Positions 51,339 to 59,077 of a stretch of DNA of 64,000 nucleotides are shown here, in pieces. Numbering within the stretch: position 1 is the stretch's first letter; each line of letters opens with the position of its first letter. The position numbers and the translations under genes were made by a program. The notes under the pieces were generated by a model that was given only the letters and a program-made list of their open reading frames with translations, ran no database searches and was not told the DNA's origin. The stretch comes from G963665215 sp963665215 (lineage in GTDB: Bacteria; Chloroflexota; Dehalococcoidia; Lucifugimonadales; CAUZJF01). Location of the stretch: assembly GCA_963665215.2 (NCBI GenBank), contig CAXXWW010000014.1:62001-126000 (forward strand), written 5' to 3'.

Positions 51339-52522
51339 ATGGGTGAAAGCTCCGACCCCCCTTTGAAGCTCCAATTCGACCGCAGAGTCCGCCTGGATTT
51401 TCGTGGCGCTACGATCACCTCGGACGCCGGACTCCTGGCATGCCGCGAGCTTGATGCCGCTCTGGGGCTCACAGAGACAGCCAACGATTATATCCATGAA
51501 AGCCGCACCGGCCGCAATGTGCAACACCCGCTGTTGCCCTTGCTCAGACAATCGGTGTACAGCCGTCTCGCTGGCTACGAGGACACCAACGATGCTGAAC
51601 GGCTGGCCCAGGACCCCGCCATGCGAGTCATCGTTGGACGGCGAGGCCCCGAGAGACAAGCAGCAAGCACCAACACCATGAGCCGGTTCGAGACGGAGGT
51701 GTTAACCGAAGAGGAGAACCTGGAAGGGTTGGCTCGTATGAACGCTCAGTGGGTGGATGGGGCTATGGCCCACACACCTCACCGGAGGGTGATCCTGGAC
51801 ATGGATAGCTCAGAGAGCCGGGCCACGGAGAACAGGAGGGTGCGGCCTACAACGGACACTTTGGCTGCGTGTGCTATCACCCGATCTTTGTCTTCAACCA
51901 GTTCGGGGACTGCGAGGGGGCCATGCTGCGCCCTGGCAATGTTCATAGCGCGCACGACTGGCGGGAAGTGCTGGAGCCCATCATGGCGCGCTATGAACGG
52001 ACGGGAGTGCGCCGGTACTTCAGGGCCGATGCCGCCTTCGCCAAGCCGGAGGTCTACGAGTACCTGGAGGAGCAGCGCGTCCTCTACGCTATCAGGCTCC
52101 CCAGCAACGAGGTGCTTCAATGGGAGATCGCCCCTCTGTTGAGGAGGCCGGTGGGAAGGCCGCCGAGGAAAGCCATCATCTGGTACGACGACTTCTGGTA
52201 CCAGGCGGGGAGTTGGGACCGCCCCCGGCGGGTGGTAGCCAAGGTGGAGTGGCACCAGGGTGAGCTGTTCCCTCGAGTGGGCTTCATCGTCACCAATATG
52301 TCGGCTGGCCCCGAGGGGGTAGTGCATTTCTACAATGGCAGAGGTACTGCCGAGCAGTGGATCAAGGAAGGTAAATACGCCCTGAACTGGACGCGGCTCT
52401 CGTGTCACAGGTTCGTTGCTAACCAGGTGAGGCTGTGGCTGTTTGTACTGGCCTACAACCTGGGCAACTTCATGATAAGGCTGACTTTGCCAGAGTCAGT
52501 GAAGCACTGGTCACTGCGAAGT
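51339..52522 (+). pseudogene. IS1380-family transposase, 5' part (frameshifted)
   Basis: The first 158 or so codons read as an IS1380 transposase start (FDRRVRLDFRGATITSDAGL). A one-base deletion near 51811-51816 shifts the frame; downstream the correct frame continues as HGEQEGAAYNGHFGCVCYHP and then keeps the DDE residues (YFRADAAFAKPE and QWIKEGKYALN). At VKHWSLRS the gene is cut by an IS3-family element. The 3' end resumes at 55186. It is a different IS1380 lineage from the intact one at 15898. Confidence 0.85.
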
Positions 52523-52613
52523 CAGAAGTGGCTCCGGAAATCTGAACAGGGGGATAAGTGGAATCGCTGCCTGATTGAGGGCATGATAGTGCTCTCGGAG
52601 ACAGGAGCGAGAG

Positions 52614-52919
52614 ATGAGCAGACGACCCCGCCGTAACCACTCGGCAGAGTTCAAGTCGAAGGTGGCTCTTGCCGCAGTGCGCGGCGACCGGACACTTTCG
52701 GAGCTGGCAAGCCAGTTCGATGTGCACCCGAACCAGATCACGCAATGGAAGACCCAGTTGCTGGATCGGGCGGCGCAGTTATTTGGGTCCGGGACAGGGC
52801 AGGCTGAAAAGCCGGTAGATATGAAGGTCCTTCACGCTAAGATCGGTGAGCTTGCGTTGGAGAACGATTTTTTAGAGTCCGCGCTCACGAAGGCGGGATT
52901 GCCGGGCGCAAGGCGATGA
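52614..52919 (+). CDS. IS3-family transposase OrfA
   Basis: 101 residues: an HTH_Tnp_1-type domain (HSAEFKSKVALAAVRGDRTL, ELASQFDVHPNQITQWKTQL) followed by a leucine-zipper-like helix ending in LALENDFLESALTKAGLP. Its stop overlaps the OrfB start by ATGA. In intact elements OrfA regulates transposition and fuses with OrfB. It is intact, but its partner is broken. Confidence 0.92.
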   Translation: MSRRPRRNHSAEFKSKVALAAVRGDRTLSELASQFDVHPNQITQWKTQLLDRAAQLFGSGTGQAEKPVDMKVLHAKIGELALENDFLESALTKAGLPGARR

Positions 52920-53163
52920 TCGACCGCGATCACAAGCTGCCTCTCGCCCGCCAGGCAAAGGCAGTGGGCATCAGCCGCGGGAGCATCTACTACCGGCCAC
53001 GGCCGGTGGGCGAAGCCGGTCTCGGGCTGATGCGCCGCATCGATGAGCTGCACCTTGAGTATCCGTTTGCAGGCAGTAGGATGATGCGAGGCCTGCTCCG
53101 CCAGGAGGGACTCTCCTCCGGGCGTAGACACATCGCCACACTGATGCGGCGGATGGGCATCGA

Positions 53164-54531
53164 GAGGTATCTTCAAAAAGTGTGTAAACAGTCAGGCGGT
53201 GTACCCTCTCTCTGAACAACACGGGCTCGAGGCCCAAGAGAGGAGATAGACCGCCCATGAGGAAGGAAAGCACTGAGAGTAGGTCGGAGTCAAGGCCGGA
53301 GTGGGAGCAGTTGGAGGATTGGGTGCGAAGCCAGGTCCAGAGGCTGATCCAGGAGTTGCTGGAGGAGGAGGTGACGGGGTTTCTGGGAAGGGCGAAGTCG
53401 GCGCTCAGATCCGACTCGGACAACGATACCGGCTATCGGAACGGATACGGCAGAGCCCGGAGGCTTACGCTGAGTTCGGGAACGATACAGCTGAGGCGGC
53501 CGCGAGTCCGCGATACCGAGGAGCAGTTCGAGAGCCGGCTGCTGCCGCTGTTCGTCAACAGGACCAGGAAGGTTGCTGAGTTGATCCCCGAGCTGTACCT
53601 GCACGGTCTATCCGAAGGCGACTTCGATCTGGCTTTGCGGGGGCTGCTGGGAGAGGACGCACCGGTATCGGCGAGCACGGTGGCCCGGTTGAAGGATAAG
53701 TGGAACGATGAGCTTGCCCAATGGCGCAGCCGGCCCCTCGATGACCTGGAAGTGGTCTACATGTGGGTGGATGGAGTCTACGTCAAGGCTGGTCTTGAGA
53801 AGGAGAAGGCGGCGGTACTGGTGGTGATGGCGGCCCTGAGCGACGGGAGCAAGGTGGTGGTGAGCGCTGTTCCCGGATACAGGGAGTCCACAGAGAACTG
53901 GTCCGAGGTGCTCAGGGACATCAAGCGCCGGGGCTTGAGCTGCCCGAGGCTGGTGGTTGGAGACGGACACCTGGGCATCTGGGGAGCTCTGCGCAACGTC
54001 TATCCGCAGGCGGCAGAGCAACGCTGCTGGAACCACAAGATCGTAAACGTGCTCGCCAAGCTTCCAAAGCGACAACAGGACCAGGCCAAGCTCATGCTGC
54101 GTACTATCCCCTACGCGCCGACTCGGACAGAGGCTGAGCGGCTCAGGACGGTGTTCACCAGGTGGTGCGGCGACCATTCCTACGAGGCGGCCTCAGAGGC
54201 CTTGGGGCGGGACTGGGACCGCATGGTCACCTTCTATGACTTCCCAAAGGAGCACTGGGGGCACCTTCGCACGACGAACCCGGTAGAATCACCCTTCGCG
54301 GCCCTCAGGCTTCGGACCGATGCCGCCAAGCGCTACAAGAGGGTCGATCGGGCGATAGCGGTGATCTGGAAAATGTTGATGGTCGCCGAACAGCGCTTCA
54401 GGCGTCCGAAGGCCCCTGAGTTGATCGAAGACGTCTATCTCGGTGCACAGTATGCGGATGGAATCGCCATTGAATCAACGGCTGAGAAGGTCGCCGCCTG
54501 ATGTCGTTTACACACCTATTGACGTAACCTC
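53164..54531 (+). mobile_element. IS256-family insertion sequence, copy 3
   Basis: 1368 bp with the same ends as copies 1 and 2, flanked by a perfect 8-bp duplication GGCATCGA (53156-53163 and 54532-54539). It is the innermost and therefore the youngest element of the nest. Confidence 0.96.
53257..54501 (+). CDS. IS256-family transposase
   Basis: 414 residues, nearly identical to the copies at 334 and 1941. Private changes are G for A in EVTAFLG, G for E in SEALERDWD and P for L in RRLKAPE. Catalytic motifs VDGVYV, GDGHLG and NPVESPF are unchanged, so it should be active. Confidence 0.97.
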   Translation: MRKESTESRSESRPEWEQLEDWVRSQVQRLIQELLEEEVTGFLGRAKSALRSDSDNDTGYRNGYGRARRLTLSSGTIQLRRPRVRDTEEQFESRLLPLFVNRTRKVAELIPELYLHGLSEGDFDLALRGLLGEDAPVSASTVARLKDKWNDELAQWRSRPLDDLEVVYMWVDGVYVKAGLEKEKAAVLVVMAALSDGSKVVVSAVPGYRESTENWSEVLRDIKRRGLSCPRLVVGDGHLGIWGALRNVYPQAAEQRCWNHKIVNVLAKLPKRQQDQAKLMLRTIPYAPTRTEAERLRTVFTRWCGDHSYEAASEALGRDWDRMVTFYDFPKEHWGHLRTTNPVESPFAALRLRTDAAKRYKRVDRAIAVIWKMLMVAEQRFRRPKAPELIEDVYLGAQYADGIAIESTAEKVAA

Positions 54532-55185
54532 GGCATCGAGGCGCTGTACCGCAAGCCCAACACCAGCCGGCGACGGCCCGGCCATACGGTGTATCCGTAC
54601 CTGCTGCGCGGGCTTGAGGTGAGCAGGCCCAACCAGGTGTGGGCAATGGATATCACGTACATTCCGATGGCCAGGGGGTTCGTGTACCTAGCCGCAGTGA
54701 TGGACTGGCATAGCCGCAAGGTGCTGGCCTGGCGGGTATCGGTCACAATGGACACAGACTTCTGCGTGGAGGCGCTCGAAGAATCCCTGGGACGCCACGG
54801 CGCGCCGGAGATATTCAACACAGATCAGGGAAGCCAGTTCACAAGTGACGCCTTCACCGGCCTGCTGAAAGCCAATGGGATCCAGATCAGCATGGACGGG
54901 AAGGGAAGCTGGAAGGATAATGTGTTCGTCGAACGGCTGTGGAAGAGCGTCAAGTACGAGGAGGTGTACCTGAGAGCCTACGAATCGGTCCCGGAAGCCA
55001 GAACTGGCCTCGGGCGGTACTTCGAGTTTTACAATGCCGGACGGCCCCATTCGAGCCTTGGGGGAATGACGCCGGACCAGTTCTTTGACAGAGCGCCTGC
55101 CGAGTCCGCGGCGGCCTAACGCACGGCAGCGCGATTCCACTTATCAAACCGGGCAGCGCTGTTCAGACAAACGAGACCACCTCTG

Positions 55186-55333
55186 TGTTCAGACCAAGCT
55201 CATCAAGATGGGTGGACGTCTGATGCGGCATGCCAGGAGGTTGGTGTTTCAGCTTGCCTAGGTGGCAGTGTCCCGGGAGATATTCCGGCAAGTGTTGGAG
55301 CGTATCGCCGGGCTCCATCCAGCACCAGGGTAG
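55186..55333 (+). pseudogene. IS1380-family transposase, 3' part
   Basis: After the IS3 right end the DNA reads VQTKLIKMGGRLMRHARRLV, the standard C-terminal region of the IS1380 transposase cut at 52522. It is followed by an in-frame TAG (55259-55261) where a glutamate codon is expected (QLA-stop-VAVSREIFRQVLE), and ends at TAG 55331. The host element was therefore decayed by three separate lesions. Confidence 0.85.
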
Positions 55334-55658
55334 CGATTATCCTTGAGGTCATCAGAGGTGAAGAGAGGCAACCAAGGGCGAGGTGCGTGCCCGGAGATTT
55401 GAAGGGAGTGCAAACGTGGTGAAAGCCACCTCCGCTGCCTGGGGCCGCTAACTCACCACGCCGAGAGATGGTTTTGTACGCTCGATGGGATGGTTGACGG
55501 CATCCGTGAGTGATACTAAGATGGCTCTCGTCGAGGATGGTACCTTGCTTGGACCCAGGCGGTTTGATATGGGTAATTCCGGATGATACGAATATGTCAG
55601 AAGGAGGCGCCAACATATTGAATCGGTTCCTAACTGCACAGAATGAAGGGGGGTTCTA
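55334..55658. other. Intergenic region, right flank of the IS nest
   Basis: 325 bp without a supported gene. It must include the right end of the IS1380 element and the promoter of the regulator at 55659, neither of which I can place. The ribosome site AAGGGGGG lies just before 55659. Confidence 0.4.
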
Positions 55659-56435
55659 GTGAATGACGAAGAGCTGTGGCGCCGGGCGGTCGAGCGTCTA
55701 ACGAGCTTTAATCGAATCCTCAGAGGGATTAGCTCCGACGTATACTTGGATACCAGTTTTCGACGGATGTCCGATGAAGTGAAACATCTGCTTCCCCACG
55801 ATAGGGCCAGCATTGCGTTCGCAAGCCCTGGACGGGAGATTGCCGTTGTCTACGCCACCGCCGGCCAGAGCGACGGTCTCGGCGTAGGCACGGTGATTCC
55901 TCTTGCTGGGTCGTGTGTTGGCAGCGTAATCAAAGATCGTGCGGCTTTCTACAAGACCGACATAGAGATGGAGGAGGACTTCACCGAGAAGCGTTGGCTC
56001 CTGGCCATGGGAATTCGCTCGTACATTACAGTCCCCATATTGCAGGGTGACACGTGCTCCACAAGTCTCAGCTTCGGCAGCTTTCGGGTTGGCGAATACG
56101 GAGATGCCGATATCAATCTGGCGAAGGAGATCTCTCACCAGGTTGGCGATGCCATAGTAAGCGCTCGCGGTATTCAAGATATTCTAAACCTCAAATCGGG
56201 CCACCGGCAGAATGGGCGGGCAGACATGGACCAGAGTACGCCTCTCACGTCGCGAGAGTTACAGGTGCTCAGGCTTGTCGGTTCAGGCGCCCGCGATAAG
56301 GAAATCGCGGCGGACCTGTCGTTGAGCGCCCGCACTGTCAGGTATCACACTGAGAACATCTATCAGAAGCTGGGGGTCCGGACTAGGACACAGGCCACGC
56401 GCGTTGCTCTTCAGCGCGGGCTTATCGAGATATAG
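55659..56435 (+). CDS. GAF-domain LuxR-type transcriptional regulator
   Basis: 258 residues starting at GTG. Residues 15-165 form a GAF sensor domain (MSDEVKHLLPHDRASIAFAS, GTVIPLAGSCVGSVIKDRAA, GIRSYITVPILQGD). Residues 190-258 form a LuxR-type HTH (LTSRELQVLRLVGSGARDKE then IAADLSLSARTVRYHTENIY). It probably senses a small molecule or redox signal and regulates transcription; there is no receiver domain. A strong terminator follows. A sensor-kinase pseudogene lies next to it. Confidence 0.88.
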   Translation: MNDEELWRRAVERLTSFNRILRGISSDVYLDTSFRRMSDEVKHLLPHDRASIAFASPGREIAVVYATAGQSDGLGVGTVIPLAGSCVGSVIKDRAAFYKTDIEMEEDFTEKRWLLAMGIRSYITVPILQGDTCSTSLSFGSFRVGEYGDADINLAKEISHQVGDAIVSARGIQDILNLKSGHRQNGRADMDQSTPLTSRELQVLRLVGSGARDKEIAADLSLSARTVRYHTENIYQKLGVRTRTQATRVALQRGLIEI

Positions 56436-56460
56436 GCGCTTCATTCCCGGGTAGGTTGGC

Positions 56461-56490
56461 AGAAAGGCCAGACTCATACCTGGCCTTTCT
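56461..56490 (+). terminator. Rho-independent terminator of the LuxR-type gene
   Basis: Perfect 11-bp stem AGAAAGGCCAG / CTGGCCTTTCT with an eight-base loop, 26 bases after the stop codon, followed by TCAT. Only a weak U tract. Confidence 0.75.
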
Positions 56491-56579
56491 TCATGTCAAA
56501 TACTGGCGTAATTGCCGTTGGCTAAAGGCTGGCGTCCATATATATTGGAAGCTACTAGAATGGGCCCGCCGCCTAAATG

Positions 56580-58453
56580 ACTCCAGACGAACAGAGCGCC
56601 TCCTCACCCTCCGCCAGACATCGGTCGGTGACGGCCCGACCGATGAAGAAGAGTTGGAGGTCCGGGACAAACTCTACCTGCGCGCGCCACTGGAAATGCC
56701 TGGACGCCAGTAGTCGCTCCTGATTTCCCCCACGCCTGTGTTTTTGGGCGCCCAGACCTCATGGGAGTCGTGGGGAGATTTGGCCGGTGGGCTGCTAGTC
56801 ACTGTCCTCCTGGTAGCCTACCTCATCAGTATGAAAAACAACGCTGCCGAGATCGAGAGACTCGCGGCCCAGCTAACAAAGTCAAACGAAGATCTGGAAC
56901 GCGAAATCACCAAGCGCGCGCTGGCAGTGGAGGAAATCCGGCGCCTCGCTCTGGCGTTGGCGACCGCCAGCGACGGGGTATTGATCACGGGGATGGATGG
57001 CCGGATTTCCTTCGTCAACCGCGCGGCAGAGAAGATGCTTGGCTACGCGCCGGGGGTGATGCTTGGGATGAACGCTCTCGACATTTACCCCGAGTCGTTA
57101 CGAGAGACTACCGAGACTACCGCCCGCGAGATATTCGAGGCGACAAGGAACGAAGGCTCCTGGACCGGAGAGGTCTCTTTTCCCAGTAAGGCCGGCGAGG
57201 AGCTCCGTGTCAGGCTGAGCACAGCGCTCATGAAGGGCGATGAAGGGCATCTTCTGGGCATGGTGGGCATCGCGACCGACGTTACCGAGCGAAGGCAGCT
57301 GTAGGAGCAACTTGTCCAGGCCCAGAGAATGGAGGCTATCGGTAGGCTCGCGGGCGGTTTGGTCCACGACTTCAACAATCTGCTGACGGTGATCATGCTC
57401 TATTCCCACCTAGGGCAAACTGAGCTGCAAGTTGGAGAAGGCCCCGTGCGCGCCAGCTTTCGGGCAATCCAGAAGGCAGCCGAGCGCGCCTCTGAACTCA
57501 CGCATAAGCTGCTGTACTTCTACCGCCACCAGGTCGTCGAACCGAAGGTCGTCAGTCTCAGTGACCTGATTCTCGACATGGACGGGATGCTCCGCCGCCT
57601 CATAGGGGAAGACATCGAGCTGGTGACCCTGCCCGCACCGGACTCGGGGATGGTCCGCGTCGACCCTGGTCAGATCGAGCAGTGCTTGACCAACCTCGCC
57701 GTCAACGCCCGGGACGCGATGCCCAATGGTGGAAAGCTCATCATCGAGACGTCCAATGTGACGCTCGACCAGGAGTACGCCGGGTGCCACCCCGGGGCGA
57801 ACACCGGAGAACATGTTGTGTTGAAGGTCACCGACACCGGTATCGGCATGACCGAGGAGGTCAAGTCGCACATCTTCGAGCCATTCTTCACCACCAAGGG
57901 AGTAGGTGAAGGGAGCGGTCTGGGACTGTCCACCTGCTATGGCTACGTTTCCAAGTTCGGAGGGTACATAGCCGTCAAGAGCAGACTGGGGGAGGGGTCC
58001 ACTTTTAGGGTCTACCTGCCGCGCGTTGATGAGCCAGCCAGCCAACCCCCGGTGCGTGACAAGTCGGACCAATTACCAATTTGCACCGAGACGGTGTTCC
58101 TGGTCGAAGACGAGCCCATGGTGCGAAGTATGATAACTCAAGTGCTACGTGCGCGGGGCTACACCGTCGTGGAGTCGACAAACGGCGGCGAGGCTTTGAG
58201 GGTTGCGGAGGAGCGCGGCGGCGAGGAGATCCATCTGCTATTGACCGACGTTGTCATGCCTCTCATGGGTGGCAGAGATCTGGCTGAGCGACTCAGGACG
58301 CAACACCCGGAAACAAGAGTGCTTTTCACATCGGGCTACACGGATGAAGCCGTCGTGCGCCTGGGCCCACTCGAGAGCGGCACCGATTTCATCCAAAAGC
58401 CTTTCACGCCAGCGACCTTGGCTCTGAAGGTTCAGGAACTCCTGGACCGGTAA
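56580..58453 (+). pseudogene. CHASE-PAS-histidine kinase-receiver gene with two amber codons
   Basis: One frame carries, in order, the end of a CHASE-type sensor and a transmembrane helix (LLVTVLLVAYLISM), a PAS domain (ATASDGVLITGMDGRISFVN), the H-box GGLVHDFNNLLTV, N-box NLAVNARDAMP, G-boxes DTGIGM and GSGLGLS, and a receiver with LVEDEP, LLLTDVVMP and QKPF. TAG interrupts it at 56711 (GRQ-stop-SLLISPTP, where Trp is expected) and at 57302 (ERRQL-stop-EQLVQAQRME, where Glu is expected). The 5' end is also eroded. The downstream part from 57329 could still be made as a soluble kinase-receiver. Confidence 0.8.
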
Positions 58454-58629
58454 TGCACCATCAGCATTTGACACTCGTCGCATCAAACCGCCCTATTACG
58501 ATGGCTACCCTCGTACTCAAGCGCCGCAGTGTGGGTCTGGGAGTAGTGGAGACCGCGATGGGTCCGGATCGGCGATACCTGTGGACGTCGCAGTGCTGGG
58601 GTTGGCGAACCCCACCGGATTGAGTCTAG

Positions 58630-59015
58630 ATGACCCAGGATATCGACACTATTTGGCAGTGCCTCACCCCTGCCGAGAAGTGGTCCTTGTTAGCGTATCG
58701 TATCTACGCCACCAAAGCTGAGGCTGCCAGGCAAACGGGTAAGAGTGTGAAGTGGTTGGAGCGCTCTCAGAGGGCTCACCCTGCATTTCGGCAGGCCATG
58801 GACTCTAGGGGGTGGCCGACCGACGAGTTGGAGCGGCGGATACTTCTGGAGCTGTTCAGCGAGGCGTTGATAAGGCTGTGGGGGAGATGATCGACTCTGG
58901 CGAGCTCAAGCCCCGCGAGCAAATCAGCGCTATGAAGACAGCCCACCAGATAGCGAAGGGCGTGGTCTGGCACTTGCAGGCAGGGGTTTCAGGCCACCCC
59001 TGGCAGATCGGATAG
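58630..59015 (+). pseudogene. HTH protein resembling phage terminase small subunits, frameshifted
   Basis: The first frame (to 58890) gives an HTH-like segment, ATKAEAARQTGKSVKWLERS. A second frame (58812-59015) continues with DKAVGEMIDSGELKPREQIS and AMKTAHQIAKGVVWHLQ. The two look like halves of one helical protein joined by a one-base shift near 58866-58872. The composition resembles small terminase or DNA-packaging HTH proteins, but the assignment is weak. No other phage genes are nearby. Confidence 0.4.
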
Positions 59016-59077
59016 CACAAAAAGCACTGGGTGGCCTACCTCTCGCAGCCGATGCCATCCCCGCGCCGTCTCGCGGG

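Larger units (their letters stand above)
52916..55119 (+). pseudogene. IS3-family transposase OrfB interrupted by IS256
   Basis: Residues 1-82 (DHKLPLARQAKAVGISRGSI to LMRRMGIE) are followed by the IS256 copy. The frame resumes after it at GIEALYRKPNTSRR and runs to TAA 55117. Removing the element and one copy of the 8-bp duplication gives a 275-codon integrase-core protein with Asp in WAMDITYIPM, Asp in IFNTDQGSQFTSD and Glu in VFVERLWKSVKYEE. It was thus intact until the IS256 insertion. Confidence 0.93.
52523..55185 (+). mobile_element. IS3-family element inserted in IS1380 (ends approximate)
   Basis: Left end near CAGAAGTGGCTCCGG (52523) and right end near CCACCTCTG (55185). These are inverted to each other and followed by a second inverted match, TCTGAACAG (52541) with CTGTTCAGA. 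Without the nested IS256 copy it is about 1.29 kb, normal for IS3. The exact base and target duplication are uncertain. Confidence 0.75.

Noticed and set aside
56456..56713. An independent 85-codon gene
   Set aside because: It is in frame with, and reads into, the sensor-kinase pseudogene. Its end is a TAG at a conserved Trp position, and its start overlaps the terminator of the previous gene.
55259..57304. Possible recoding of TAG as an amino acid
   Set aside because: Three in-frame TAG codons interrupt conserved proteins, but they replace different residues (Glu, Trp, Glu) and occur only in genes with other damage. TAG is an ordinary stop for intact genes here (for example folB, trpG and the mutase subunits).
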